DNA from: JAWWPY01 sp964412845
GTDB lineage: Bacteria > Actinomycetota > Actinomycetes > Streptosporangiales > Streptosporangiaceae
Length of the DNA stretch: 45,171 bases
Direction of reading: 5' to 3'
NCBI GenBank assembly: GCA_964412845.1
Contig: CAYPQM010000035.1
Coordinates: 1 to 45,171 of the forward strand
Of this stretch, positions 1-9,522 are shown piece after piece. Within the stretch, counting starts at the first letter, position 1; each line of letters opens with the position of its first letter. Below the pieces are notes generated by a model, which saw only the letters and a program-made list of their open reading frames with translations, searched no databases and was not told the origin of the DNA. Position numbers and translations under genes: made by a program.

Positions 1-2153
1 TCGTCATCCTGCTCATAACCGGTGAGCATCCGGTCTACCAGGTACTCCAGCAACCTGGCAGGATCTTCGACCACCCCCGGCCGCGCCTGGGCCGCGACCG
101 CAACCAGTTCGTCCAGGCCGACGTCGAGCCCGCGCCTGCGGTTCTCCACCAGCCCATCCGAGTAGAGCACTGCCGTGTTCCCGGGCGGCAGCCGGAAGAC
201 GTATTGCTGACGCGGACTCGCCCAGCCCAGCGGAGTCCCAGCTTCGGTCGGATCGAGCCGGGGCGGTGCCTCGCTGGACAGCAGCAGCGGGGGGAGGTGA
301 CCGGCGTTGCCCGCCAGGCCCTCCCCGGTGACCGGGTCGATGACCAGATAGGCCACGGTCGTCACCTGCTCGTCCAGCTCGGTGGCGGTGAACAGCCGGT
401 CGAGCCCGGCGAGTACCGCGGCCGGACGCGGGTCGGTGAGCGCGAGGGCACGCAGCGCGTTGCGCACCCGGCCCATGCCGGCCGCGGCGGTCAGCCCCTT
501 GCCCATCACGTCACCCGCCGCGACGGCCAGCCGGCCGTCCGGCAGCCGGAACGCGTCGTACCAGTCGCCGCCGATTTCCATGTTCCTGGTGACCGGCAGG
601 TACCGCGCTTCCAGGACGATCCCTGGCACGCTGGGCAGCCGGTCCGGCAGCAGGCTGCGCTGCAGGGTCTCCGCCGTGGTGTGCTCCCGCTCGAACAGCG
701 ACGCACGCTCCAGCGCCAGGGCGCACTGGCCCGCGAGCGCCTCCAGGAAGACCCGCTCTTCCTCGGTAATCTGCCGCGGCCGGGTGAACGAGAAGCGCAG
801 CGCCCCCAGCGGCGCGCCCGCGGCGAGCAGCGGCAGCCCCACCCAGGCGCGCTCGTCGCTGTGGGCCAGGAACAGGTCGACGTTGGCGACACCGTCAAAC
901 AGCCTGCGCAGCGCTTCAGGGTTCTCGATCAGCACCGGGCGCCGCGCGGTGATCGCGGCCGTCATCACGCTGGCCACGTCCAGCGGGATGTCGTCGCCAG
1001 GCGCGCCCGGGCTGTCCGGAAGGCCGGCTGGATTGACCGTGCGCAGCCGGAGCCGGTCCTGGTCGAGCAGCGCCACCGCGGACCGCTCCGCGCCGATGGC
1101 CGACCGCCCGACCTCAGTGATCACTTCGACGACCTGCAAGATGGTCAGCGCTTCGGCGAGCATCGAGGTGGCCTGCTGCAGCCGGGCGGTGCGCAGCGCG
1201 GCCGCAGACAGCTGCTCGGTCAGCCGGCCGCGCATCTCCTCGGCCTCACGCTGGCCGGTGACGTCGGTGCTCGCCCCCACCCACTCGATGATCTTCCCGT
1301 CCCGCTCGATCGGAACCGCGCGGACGTCGTAATGCCGGTACGACCCTGTCTTGGTGCGCACCCGGTACCTGTTGTCAAAAACCTTTCCCGCCGCCACGCA
1401 CTCCCGCCAGTCACGATCCACCCGCTCGCGGTCCTCGGGGTGGATCGCGTCCAGCCAGCCGTTACCCAGGTACTCATCCAGGGTCTGGCCGGTGATCCAG
1501 CGCCACTCCGGGGAATCCTCGGCGATGGCTCCGGTCGGCGTGGTAACCCAGACCACCTGCGCGCCGGCCTGGACGAGCGAGCGGTAACGCTCCTCGCTCC
1601 TGCGCACCGCCTCCGCCGAATTCTGGCGGTCAGTGACATCCACCGCGATCAGGGCGACACCGGTGATGTTCCCCTCCGGATCATGCGAGGGGAACCAGGA
1701 GAAGGCCCAGTGCCGGAGGCCGGCACCCGCCGGGGCCGGGCTCCCCGCGCCAGAACCGTTCGCGGCTGAGGCGTCCCCGGCTGAGTCACCGGGACCGTCC
1801 ACGCCCGGAGCGTCAGCGGCGGCGGCATCCGGAGGCGCCGGGGCGGCGAGCACGCTGACCGGCTGATCAGACTCATACAGCGGCTGATCCTCGGCCAGGA
1901 CCCGGCGGACCGCGGACTCCATCCTGGCCGCCAGCGTCTCCGGCCAGACTTGTGAGGGCAGTTGGCCGAGATGCTCGCCAAGGCTGCGGCCAGGCATGCC
2001 CGCCAGCGCCCGGTTGATCCTGAGCAGGCGCATGTCGGGCCCGAAGAAGGCGAATCCGATCGGGGCCTCGCGCAGCAGGGTCGCGAGCAGCACCGAGTCG
2101 GAGATGTCCGGCCCGGACAGCTGGGGCTGGGGTGCAGAGGTGTCAGTACTCAT
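1..2153 (-). CDS. PAS-PAS-GAF-PP2C (RsbU/SpoIIE-type) serine phosphatase, 3' end cut by the window
   Basis: The minus frame is open from an ATG at 2153 to the window edge (717 codons), so the last residues are missing. Order seen: a PAS-like segment near residues 20-165 (PIGFAFFGPDMRLLRINRAL) broken by an Ala/Gly/Pro linker, a second PAS near 175-300 (HPEDRERV, YRVRTKTGSYRHYDVRAVPI), a GAF domain near 315-470, and a PP2C domain from about 490 with EIGGDWYDAF, DVMGKGLTAAAGMGRVRN, GNAGHLPPLL and YSDGLVENRR, which carry the metal-binding Asp/Gly positions of the family. Such proteins dephosphorylate anti-anti-sigma factors or act as stand-alone signalling phosphatases. No transmembrane segment is visible, so it is probably cytosolic. 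No anti-sigma kinase gene lies beside it in the window; its target is unknown. Confidence 0.93.
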   Translation of the reverse strand, partial: MSTDTSAPQPQLSGPDISDSVLLATLLREAPIGFAFFGPDMRLLRINRALAGMPGRSLGEHLGQLPSQVWPETLAARMESAVRRVLAEDQPLYESDQPVSVLAAPAPPDAAAADAPGVDGPGDSAGDASAANGSGAGSPAPAGAGLRHWAFSWFPSHDPEGNITGVALIAVDVTDRQNSAEAVRRSEERYRSLVQAGAQVVWVTTPTGAIAEDSPEWRWITGQTLDEYLGNGWLDAIHPEDRERVDRDWRECVAAGKVFDNRYRVRTKTGSYRHYDVRAVPIERDGKIIEWVGASTDVTGQREAEEMRGRLTEQLSAAALRTARLQQATSMLAEALTILQVVEVITEVGRSAIGAERSAVALLDQDRLRLRTVNPAGLPDSPGAPGDDIPLDVASVMTAAITARRPVLIENPEALRRLFDGVANVDLFLAHSDERAWVGLPLLAAGAPLGALRFSFTRPRQITEEERVFLEALAGQCALALERASLFEREHTTAETLQRSLLPDRLPSVPGIVLEARYLPVTRNMEIGGDWYDAFRLPDGRLAVAAGDVMGKGLTAAAGMGRVRNALRALALTDPRPAAVLAGLDRLFTATELDEQVTTVAYLVIDPVTGEGLAGNAGHLPPLLLSSEAPPRLDPTEAGTPLGWASPRQQYVFRLPPGNTAVLYSDGLVENRRRGLDVGLDELVAVAAQARPGVVEDPARLLEYLVDRMLTGYEQDD

Positions 2154-2491
2154 CGTCCGCACTCCGGTCCCGTGCGTGAGCCATGCAGCGGCTCCTTCCT
2201 GCTCACCACAGACACAAGCAGGCTAGCGGCAATAACGCGGTCACGGGGAGCCACCGACGCGGCACCGCGCCGCCGCGAGTGCCACGCAGACAACCGCAGA
2301 CATCGTGGCGGCCACGCAGGCAAGCTTCCCATATCCTAGGCGAAATCGCGCGGCACCGGAGCCAGCATGCCGACGTTCGGGCCGGCGGGAGCACCCGCGC
2401 CAGGTCCTGAAAAGCCCGACGGATACGGAAACGTGCCGGCATCCCCGCGTGGACATGGCACGACACACCGTGAATCTGGGAAGCTGTCCAT
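2154..2491. other. Divergent intergenic region, 338 bp
   Basis: Lies between the starts of the phosphatase gene (minus) and the large unrecognised gene (plus), so it should hold both promoters. Short frames here have no family signal or good ribosome site. I see no clear promoter hexamers, long repeat or stable hairpin. Confidence 0.6.
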
Positions 2492-4201
2492 GTGAGCCCG
2501 CAGAGCAGACGCCGAGAACCCCCGGGAGGGGCGGGCCACTCAGGCCACGGTAAGAGCCCCGGGTCCGCGGCAGCCGCATCGCCACCGCCGAACGCGCTGT
2601 TCGCCGAGATGCTGCGGGCCGCCCGGGAATTGCTGGCCGTGCGCAGCCCGCTCGATGCCGAGCTGATGGTCAGCGAACTGCTGGGCACCTGGTGGGGGCA
2701 GCCCGCCCCGCAGGGAGGCAGGCGCGGCCACACGGACGTCGAGGAACTGGTCGGCGAGGGCCTGGTCGGCTACGCGGCACAGCAGCAGAGCCCGGCCGCG
2801 CTCGCGCTGCTGTCCGGCATCGCCTGCCTGGGCACACCACGCCAGGCGGCACGGGCCGAGGCAGCAGCCCTCGCCCTGATGGAACACGGGGTGGCCAGGC
2901 CGGGCTGGGCGGAGCATGTCGGCGCGGTCGCGGCCGCCGAATGCTACGTGAACTCCGACGTCTTCGGCGACCGCGACGAGGTCGTTTGCGTGTTCAGCTA
3001 CGCGGGGGAAGAGCCGCACGCCCTGGTCATGGTGGTCGATTACAACGCGGGCGGGATGCTGCGCGATGGATGGGTCACCTCGCAGGTCGACAAGCTCCTC
3101 GAACGATGCCGGGAGGCCAGCGGCAGTGACCCGGGCGAGGCCACCCGCCCCGCGTTCCGTCAGGTGGAAGCACCGCAGGCCCGGCGGCTCCTGGAGACGG
3201 CCCTCGCGGTGACCGAGACGGGGACCGGCCCGTCGGTGAGCGACTCCTTCCCCTCCTATCACGCCTTCCTCCGGGCGAGGATCCGCACGCTCCCGCCGAC
3301 GCTCCTGCCGGTGCCCGGCCGGCTGGGCACCGCACCGGGTGCCAGCGGCTCAGCGTGGGGCGACCCGTCGGCACCAGGCACCGGCTCCGGCTGGGCCGGT
3401 GCGACCGCGCGCAAGCACGCATGGACGAAGGACCGCCGGGCCACGCTGGTGGCCGAGTTCCTCGCCTCCGATGAGGCGGAAGACCTGTCCGACACCAAGG
3501 CCGCGAGCCGGTGTGCGGACCACATCATCGACTACGGCTGCGACAAGGACTTCGGCCGCCCGCTGCGGATGAGCCCGGTGAAGGTGGAGACCTTCCTCCT
3601 CGACTGGCTACCGCGCAAGGTCATGCTGACGGCGGCCGAGCAGCACGCCATGCCGCACGTGCTGGCCTCATGGGTGCGCTGGGCGGGCAGGCGGCACGAG
3701 GTCGCCGCTGACGCGATCGCCCAGACGCTGGATGCGGTGTTCGAGTCGATGGGCACATTCGCGCAGGTCTACCGTGACCCGACCGCATTCGGCCTCGATC
3801 CGCAACTAGTGGCCAGGCTGCTGCCCGACGATGACCTGGAGGCACTGCCCCGGCGCGCGTTCGCCTTCCCTGTGCTCAGGGGGCGGCATGACGACGTCGA
3901 CCTGAGCACGCTGCACCCTGCCCACCACGAGGACCGGCGAACCCTGCTGGCGGCCGATCACAAAGAGGCCAGCGGACGGCACACCGGCGAACTGCACATC
4001 GACCGGCACATGACGCTCGCCGACCGGCTCTGGCGGGGCGACCCACCGGAACTCTGGGAGGCAGCGCAGCGCCTGCTCGACCGGGGCGAGGACAGGCACT
4101 CGGTGCTGCACACGCTCATGTACGTGATCAGGGACGCGGGCACGGACTCCAGCGCCCTGATCGCGGCGCTGCAGGAGCTGCCCGCCGTCGATCAGGGCTG
4201 A
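2492..4201 (+). CDS. Large uncharacterised actinobacterial protein (569 aa)
   Basis: I do not recognise a named family. GTG start at 2492 with only a weak upstream purine run. The first ~35 residues are Ser/Pro/Gly-rich and probably disordered. Residues ~36-250 are Ala/Leu-rich and helical. A low-complexity Gly/Ala/Ser/Pro linker near 275-305 precedes a charged helical half (MDEKDRRATLVAEFLASDEAE type sequence, then AEQHAMPHVLASWVRWAGRR). The last ~90 residues (LHIDRHMTLADRLWRGDPPELWEAAQ..HSVLHTLMYVI) loosely resemble the His-spaced pattern of DUF1841; this is a weak comparison. No signal peptide or membrane helix is visible. It converges on the AAA ATPase gene 28 bp away and is alone on its strand. 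Codon use looks like that of the neighbours, so it is probably a real gene. Confidence 0.8.
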   Translation: MSPQSRRREPPGGAGHSGHGKSPGSAAAASPPPNALFAEMLRAARELLAVRSPLDAELMVSELLGTWWGQPAPQGGRRGHTDVEELVGEGLVGYAAQQQSPAALALLSGIACLGTPRQAARAEAAALALMEHGVARPGWAEHVGAVAAAECYVNSDVFGDRDEVVCVFSYAGEEPHALVMVVDYNAGGMLRDGWVTSQVDKLLERCREASGSDPGEATRPAFRQVEAPQARRLLETALAVTETGTGPSVSDSFPSYHAFLRARIRTLPPTLLPVPGRLGTAPGASGSAWGDPSAPGTGSGWAGATARKHAWTKDRRATLVAEFLASDEAEDLSDTKAASRCADHIIDYGCDKDFGRPLRMSPVKVETFLLDWLPRKVMLTAAEQHAMPHVLASWVRWAGRRHEVAADAIAQTLDAVFESMGTFAQVYRDPTAFGLDPQLVARLLPDDDLEALPRRAFAFPVLRGRHDDVDLSTLHPAHHEDRRTLLAADHKEASGRHTGELHIDRHMTLADRLWRGDPPELWEAAQRLLDRGEDRHSVLHTLMYVIRDAGTDSSALIAALQELPAVDQG

Positions 4202-4229
4202 CCAGTTCCCGGAGGGCACGGGTCCCGTC

Positions 4230-6707
4230 TCAGGACGACGCGGTGTCCGCCTGACCGCCCAGTTCGTCGAAGGCCCCGCGCAGGTCGGCAGCCGACACCG
4301 TGGTGAGATCAGCAGCACTCGCGTCCTCGCCGAGATGCGCCACCCGCAGGTCCCTGGCCGCGCAGGCACGCTCGAACAGCGAGCGAGCGAACCGCCCGTT
4401 GCCGAGTTCGTCAATGCGCCCCGCCGCGGCGGCGCGGGAGAATATCTCGTCAAGCACGGGGATCGCATCCGGCTCGAAGGTGTCCCCCGCCTGCTCGGCG
4501 ATGACCCCGGCGATCCTGGTCAGCTCACCGGAGGTGTAACTGGGGAAACCGATCCGCACGCTGAACCGGGAAGCGAGGCCCGGATTGCTGTGCAGGAACC
4601 TGTCCATGTCGGCGGGGTATCCGGCCAGCACGATCACCAGCCGGTCGCGGTCGTCCTCCGCTCGCTTGAGCAGCGTCGCCACGGCTTCAGATCCGTACGC
4701 GTCGCCACCTGAGTACCCCGCGTTGTAGAGCGAGTACGCCTCGTCGATGAAGAGCACCCCGCCCAGGGCCGAGTCGATCAGCTTGCCAGTCTTGATGGCG
4801 GTCGAGCCGAGATGCTCACCGACCAGGTCGGATCGGTGCGCCTCCACCACCTCGGGGCGGACCAGCAGCCCGAGCGCCGCGAAGATCCGGCCGAGGATCC
4901 GGGCCACGGTCGTCTTCCCGGTGCCCGGCGGGCCGGTAAACACGAAATGCCGGGCCGGCGGCTGGCTGGCCAGGCCCTGCCGGTCCCGCAACCGGGCCAC
5001 TCGCAGCTGCGCGGTGATCTCGTGTACCTGCCGCTTGACTGGCTCCAGGCCGATCAGCTCATCAAGTTCGGCGAGCGCGCTCTCCAGCGTCGGCGCCTCG
5101 GTGTAGCCGCGGAACCTCGCGGTGAGCTCGGTGCCGGCCCGCTCCAGGTCCGCCGCCTCCAGCGTCACCAGATCCGCGGAAGTCGGCTCGGCCCCACCCG
5201 CCATCACCCGGACGTCCCGCGCCTGGCCCGCCTTTTCCAGCAGGCTCCGGACGAACCGCCCGTTCCCGAGCTCGTCCGCGAGCCGGCGACGGCCCACGTC
5301 CTCCATCATCCGCCAGAGGGCCGGGCGGGCATCGGGGTCGAGGATCTCGCCCCGCTGCTCCAGCGACAACTCGGCCAGCGCCATCAGCTCGGCGGGCGAG
5401 TAGCCGGGGAACTTCACCCTGAGCCCGAACCTCGAGTTCAGCCCCGGGTTGGTCGCCAGGAAGGTCTCCATCTGCCGCTCGTAGCCGGCCAGGATGATGA
5501 CGAGTTCCTGGCGGTTGTCCTCGGCACGCTTCAGCATGGCCTGGACGGCCTCGTTGCCGAACCGGTCGCCCTGCCCCTCACCTTCGTTCACCAGGCTGTA
5601 CGCCTCATCAATGAACAAGACCCCGCCGAGCGCGGAGTCGATCAGGGCATTGGTCTTGATCGCCGTCGCGCCCAGGTACTCACCGACCAGATCGGCTCGC
5701 TGCGCCTCCACTACCTCCGGGGTCTCGAGCAAGCCGAACGCGTAGAAGATTTTGGCGACTATCCGGGCCACCGAGGTCTTCCCGGTGCCGGGCGGTCCGA
5801 GGAACACGAAGTGGTTCATGGGCTTGTCGGTGCCGTAGCCCGCCAATGCCCTGCGCCGCGCGGCCTCCACCGAGGCGGTGATCTGCCGGATCTGTTCCTT
5901 GACCGCAGCCAGGCCGATCATGGCGTCCAGCTCCGCCATGGCCTGATCGACGGTGATCTCCGGTAGCTGCCTAGCCCCGGCGCCACGGTCCACCGAGGGG
6001 TCCGGCGAGCCCGGGCTCAGCATGCCGTCGGCGGTCTGGTGCACCCGGGCCAAGTCGGCGTTCTGCCCGCCCCGGCCACCGCGCCCGCCGCCACCCGGCG
6101 GACGCCGAGCGGTCCCGGTGCCCGCCCGGCCCGACCAGTCGTGCGGCGCGGCGAGGGCACCCCCCCGGGCCTGCTGGCGGCCGAAACCACGGGACTCCTG
6201 CGCGGCCCTGGCCAGCCGCGCGGCCAGGACGAGGCAGGCGAGCACCCAGCCGACGATGATGCTGACCAGCGGCCGGCTGGGCCAGATGCGCCAGGCCACC
6301 ATGGCCGGCAGGACCGCCCAGATAAGGGTCCAGGCCACCGTGCGGCACGGCACGAACCAGCGGGACAGGCGGCGGGCGTGCGCGGCCGCCACCATCACGA
6401 ACGGGAGCAGTAGCAGCGGTGCGATGGCGGTCTGGTTACTGCCGGACAGCCCGGCGACCACCGCCAGACCCCAGACTGCTACCGCCAGGGAGGCCAGCAG
6501 CGAGCGGTGCCCGGCGAAGACCGCGACAGGCGCGTAGATGAACGCGGCCACCATGAGCGGCAGAGCCGCGACGACTCCGAGCAGCAGCAGGGCCGCGACC
6601 AGTACGATCTTGACCGGCAACGGGGCTGCGGCAAGCGTGCGGCGCACGGCGGCAAGCCGTTCCTGCACCATTTGCCTGCCAGGCAGGGACCCGTCGTTCG
6701 GCCGCAT
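4230..6707 (-). CDS. Membrane-anchored tandem CbxX/CfxQ-type AAA+ ATPase (825 aa)
   Basis: Two complete AAA+ modules of the CbxX/CfxQ (SpoVK/EccA-like) group follow five or six hydrophobic segments (about residues 32-63, 70-109 and 120-167) and a Gly/Arg-rich linker. Walker A GPPGTGKT occurs near residues 304 and 592, Walker B GVLFIDEAYSL near 362 and 650, and each module has the arginine-finger-like NPGLNSRF / NPGLASRF. The ATG at 6707 is chosen because GGAGGGAG sits just upstream; the frame opens 11 codons earlier without such a site. CbxX-type ATPases remodel rubisco or work in ESX secretion (EccA), but those lack this membrane anchor, and no ESX or rubisco genes are in view. The substrate is unknown; ATP-driven remodelling at the membrane is an inference. 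Confidence 0.92.
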   Translation of the reverse strand: MRPNDGSLPGRQMVQERLAAVRRTLAAAPLPVKIVLVAALLLLGVVAALPLMVAAFIYAPVAVFAGHRSLLASLAVAVWGLAVVAGLSGSNQTAIAPLLLLPFVMVAAAHARRLSRWFVPCRTVAWTLIWAVLPAMVAWRIWPSRPLVSIIVGWVLACLVLAARLARAAQESRGFGRQQARGGALAAPHDWSGRAGTGTARRPPGGGGRGGRGGQNADLARVHQTADGMLSPGSPDPSVDRGAGARQLPEITVDQAMAELDAMIGLAAVKEQIRQITASVEAARRRALAGYGTDKPMNHFVFLGPPGTGKTSVARIVAKIFYAFGLLETPEVVEAQRADLVGEYLGATAIKTNALIDSALGGVLFIDEAYSLVNEGEGQGDRFGNEAVQAMLKRAEDNRQELVIILAGYERQMETFLATNPGLNSRFGLRVKFPGYSPAELMALAELSLEQRGEILDPDARPALWRMMEDVGRRRLADELGNGRFVRSLLEKAGQARDVRVMAGGAEPTSADLVTLEAADLERAGTELTARFRGYTEAPTLESALAELDELIGLEPVKRQVHEITAQLRVARLRDRQGLASQPPARHFVFTGPPGTGKTTVARILGRIFAALGLLVRPEVVEAHRSDLVGEHLGSTAIKTGKLIDSALGGVLFIDEAYSLYNAGYSGGDAYGSEAVATLLKRAEDDRDRLVIVLAGYPADMDRFLHSNPGLASRFSVRIGFPSYTSGELTRIAGVIAEQAGDTFEPDAIPVLDEIFSRAAAAGRIDELGNGRFARSLFERACAARDLRVAHLGEDASAADLTTVSAADLRGAFDELGGQADTASS

Positions 6708-7123
6708 CTCACTCCCTCCTGCCTTCCTTGTATAGCGCACTTACCACCCGCGTACGGAGACACACAACCAGATACCAACAAGGAATGGCCAGCGGCGCCG
6801 GCCCGGCGCGGCGTGTCCCACCGGCCCGCCCGGTCATGCACACCTGGTCCGGGCCGCCGCATCATGACCGGGCGGCGATGCTGGTGGTGGGCCCGGACGC
6901 AGCCACAGAATCGGGCTGACCTGCTCATCCCTCGGCGCGGGCGCAGCGGCGCGACGCGGCGTCACGGTGATCGACGGGCCAGCGATCAGCCATCCCGGAC
7001 CCGCGCAGGAGGCAGCTAAAACTCGCCCAGCGGACCGCCACCATGCCGCAGCCGTCATGTCAGGTTCTGGATCTGCCCTGGGCGTTTCCGCGCTTCTCGC
7101 CTTCGGAGCGGGCCGTGGCCGGT
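6708..7123. other. Intergenic region, 416 bp, upstream of the AAA ATPase gene
   Basis: Lies between the 3' end of the amidase gene and the 5' end of the AAA ATPase gene, both on the minus strand. A possible -10 (TATACA, minus, 6729-6734) sits 22 bp before the AAA start. No convincing -35, gene, repeat or terminator was found in the rest. Confidence 0.45.
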
Positions 7124-8674
7124 CTAGTACAGGTCAGAGATGGGCGGGGTCGGGAAGCCGCCGGCGGCGCTCTCGTAGGCCTGGGCGACCCGCAGGCAGG
7201 TGGCGTCCGCGAAGTGCCGTCCGACAATCATCATGCCCACTGGGAGGCCGCCGGCCAGGCCCGCCGGGACCGAGACGGCCGGATGGCCGCTGACATCGAA
7301 CGGGGCGGTGTTGGCGATCATCTCCAGCGACCGGGCGATGCGTTCCTCGCGGGAGGCGCCGGGCCCGGGAATGACCGACGCCACGATCGGCAGCGTGGGC
7401 AGGACCAGGACGTCAGCGTCGGCCAGGGCGGCATCGTAGGCAGCGGTCAGCTCGAAGGCCATATTCCGGGCCATCGCGTAGTAGCGGCCGTGGTACCGGT
7501 CGATGGCGTACCGGCCGCACAACGCGGCCATCTTGACCGTCTCCGATAGCTCATCGGCGTGCGCCCTGCGGCCCTGGGCGTAGTGGACCATGAGCTCCGG
7601 GTCGTAGAGACCGGGCCAGTTCATCCCGTAGCCGTTCCCGTCGATCATCTGGCCGACCACTCCGTCGGTGGCGATGACATTCCAGACGTGCAAGCCGTCG
7701 CGATGCCACGGAATGCTCACGGTGCCGACCACCGCGCCGGCGCCCGCCAGGGTGGCGACAGCCGCGCGCACCGCCTCGTCCACTCCCGGCTGGGACAGGC
7801 CGGGGATGGCGAATCCCTGCTCAACTACGCCGATCCGGAGACCGTCGACACCAGCGTTAAGTTCCGTGAGGTAATCGCCGGGGGTAACGGTGCTCGGCCG
7901 GCGGGGGTCCAGGCCGTCCGGGCCGGCCAGCACGCCAAGCAGCACGGCGGCATCACGCACCGTGCGGGTGATCGGGCCGAGGTGGTCCAGGGTGTTCTCG
8001 ATGGGGAACGCGCCCGTGTAGGGAACCAGGCCGTGGGTCGGCTTGTGGCCCACGGTGCCGCAGAAGGCGCTCGGGATGCGGACCGATCCGCCCTGGTCGC
8101 CGCCCAGGGCCAGGTCGGCATGGCCGGCCGCGACCAGCGCGGCGCTGCCGCTGGATGACCCGCCGGCCGACCTTGAGCGGTCCCACGGATTGCGTACTGG
8201 CCCGGTTCGGGAGGTGTGGCTGCCCCCGGAGAAGCACAGGTCCTCACAGACCGCCTTGCCGGTGATCGTCGCTCCCGCGTCAAGCACCCGGGTGACCACC
8301 GTCGCGTCACGCCGGGGGATGTAGCCCTCGACCGTGGCCGACCCGTTCATCATCGGCAGGCCGGCGACCTCGATGTTGTCTTTGACCGCCACCCGGCGGC
8401 CGGCCAGCGGGCCGTCGTCCCGCGTCGTGATCTCCGTCGTCACATACCAGGCCCCGAGTTTGTTGTCAGCGTCGGCGGGACGCTGGTAGGGCCTGCTCGG
8501 AGCTTCCGGCAGGCGCGCCGCATAGAGCCGCTCGACCTGGTCGTAGGACGCCAGCGCACCGGTGATGAGAGCGTGGAACGACGCCACGTCCGGCGGGGTG
8601 AGGTGGAACCCGTAGTGCTCCGCGATAACGGCGAGCTCGGCGGTGCTGGGTGGAGTGATGGCCATGGGTGGCAT
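7124..8674 (-). CDS. Amidase-signature family hydrolase
   Basis: Cytosolic enzyme hydrolysing a carboxamide to acid and ammonia. The Ser-cisSer-Lys triad is intact: Lys in RRVAVKDNI, cis-Ser in GGSSSGSAALVAAG, nucleophile Ser in GGDQGGSVRIPSAFCG. The N-terminus (AVIAEHYGFHLTPPDV..LASYDQVERLY) resembles that of the enantioselective amidases linked to nitrile metabolism in Rhodococcus, but no nitrile hydratase gene is in view. Length (516 aa) is normal for that subgroup. Two starts are possible, ATG 8674 (used) and ATG 8665; neither has a strong ribosome site, and the frame extends upstream through sequence that overlaps the lexA-like gene and is probably untranslated. It starts 43 bp after the lexA-like gene on the same strand and could be co-transcribed. 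Substrate unknown. Confidence 0.92.
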   Translation of the reverse strand: MPPMAITPPSTAELAVIAEHYGFHLTPPDVASFHALITGALASYDQVERLYAARLPEAPSRPYQRPADADNKLGAWYVTTEITTRDDGPLAGRRVAVKDNIEVAGLPMMNGSATVEGYIPRRDATVVTRVLDAGATITGKAVCEDLCFSGGSHTSRTGPVRNPWDRSRSAGGSSSGSAALVAAGHADLALGGDQGGSVRIPSAFCGTVGHKPTHGLVPYTGAFPIENTLDHLGPITRTVRDAAVLLGVLAGPDGLDPRRPSTVTPGDYLTELNAGVDGLRIGVVEQGFAIPGLSQPGVDEAVRAAVATLAGAGAVVGTVSIPWHRDGLHVWNVIATDGVVGQMIDGNGYGMNWPGLYDPELMVHYAQGRRAHADELSETVKMAALCGRYAIDRYHGRYYAMARNMAFELTAAYDAALADADVLVLPTLPIVASVIPGPGASREERIARSLEMIANTAPFDVSGHPAVSVPAGLAGGLPVGMMIVGRHFADATCLRVAQAYESAAGGFPTPPISDLY

Positions 8675-8717
8675 GGTAATCAGACCCGAGGTGCCCGTTC
8701 CGGACGGCCACAATCGG

Positions 8718-9461
8718 TCAGATCCGGCGCAGCACGGCGACCACCTTGCCGACAATGGCCGCGTTGTCGCCCAGGATCGGCGGGTATGCGGGGTTGTGCG
8801 GCATCAGCCAGACGTGATCGTCACTTCGCTTGAGGGTTTTGACCGTGCCTTCGACCTCGACCCCGTCGATCGTCGCGGCCACGATATCGCCATTCTCGAC
8901 GTCCGACTCCAGGCGGACGACAACCCAGTCGCCGTCGGCGATCGCGGCGTTGATCATCGAGTCGCCGACGACCTTGAGCACAATGAGCTTCCCCTCACCG
9001 ACCAGTTGCCTGGGCAGCGGGAAGATCTCCTCGATCGACTGCTCGGCAAGGATCGGACCGCCCGCCGCGATCCGCCCGACCAGCGGCACATGGGCGACTG
9101 CCCGCCCGTCTATGTCAGCTTGCAGCTCGCCGGCAGGCGTCTCGCCGGCAGGCGTCTCGCCGGGGGGCGGCTCGATGGGGGGATCAGCCGACGGGTGCAG
9201 CACGGCCGTGCGCGGGCGCCCCGGCCCGCGGCTCAGGTATCCCTTCTGCGCCAGGACCGACAGCTGGTAGGAGACACTTGACGTGCTCGCCAGCCCGGCC
9301 GCCTCGCCGATCTCCCGCAGAGTGGGCGGGTAGCCGTAGCGCCGCTTGGAGTCCTCGATGGCCTGAATGATCTTGCGTTGACGCGGGGTAAGGCCCGGAT
9401 CGGTGGCATCAGGTGGCTCCGCACGTCTCATCGCGTGGCTCCTCATCGCGTGGCTCCTCAT
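8718..9461 (-). CDS. LexA-type SOS repressor, second copy (LexA paralogue)
   Basis: Full LexA architecture: a winged helix (LREIGEAAGLASTSSVSYQL, recognition region as in the second LexA in the window), a Pro/Gly linker with repeated GETPAGETPAGE, and an S24 autoprotease domain. The self-cleavage Ala-Gly lies in VGRIAAGGP (about A133/G134), with catalytic Ser in VVGDSMINAA (about S168) and Lys in GTVKTLKR (about K208), so RecA-stimulated cleavage should be possible. It shares most of its protease domain with the gene at 16494-17303, but differs in linker and N-terminus. Start choice is ambiguous: three in-frame ATGs at 9461, 9446 and 9431 each have their own Shine-Dalgarno, and ATG 9500 is also open. 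A LexA-like box lies upstream (9523-9538), suggesting autoregulation. The amidase gene follows on the same strand. Confidence 0.93.
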   Translation of the reverse strand: MRSHAMRSHAMRRAEPPDATDPGLTPRQRKIIQAIEDSKRRYGYPPTLREIGEAAGLASTSSVSYQLSVLAQKGYLSRGPGRPRTAVLHPSADPPIEPPPGETPAGETPAGELQADIDGRAVAHVPLVGRIAAGGPILAEQSIEEIFPLPRQLVGEGKLIVLKVVGDSMINAAIADGDWVVVRLESDVENGDIVAATIDGVEVEGTVKTLKRSDDHVWLMPHNPAYPPILGDNAAIVGKVVAVLRRI

Positions 9462-9473
9462 CGCGTGGCTCCC
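9429..9473 (-). repeat. 15-bp tandem repeat, three copies, each a ribosome site plus ATG
   Basis: On the minus strand the unit (A/G)GGAGCCACGCGATG recurs at 15-bp spacing. Each copy supplies GGAG 7 bases before an ATG in the lexA-like frame (9461, 9446, 9431). The leftmost copy encodes the MRSHA repeat of the protein N-terminus. Confidence 0.85.
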
Positions 9474-9522
9474 AGCTCTCAGTAACTGTTGTGACGGCAT
9501 ATGGGCAGTCTAGCCGTGTTTA

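Noticed and set aside
204..1769. 521-aa open frame on the plus strand
   Set aside because: Antisense shadow of the PAS-PAS-GAF-PP2C gene; Arg/Pro/Gly-rich with no domain.
4812..5966. 384-aa open frame opposite the AAA ATPase gene
   Set aside because: Shadow frame; all conserved motifs are on the minus strand.
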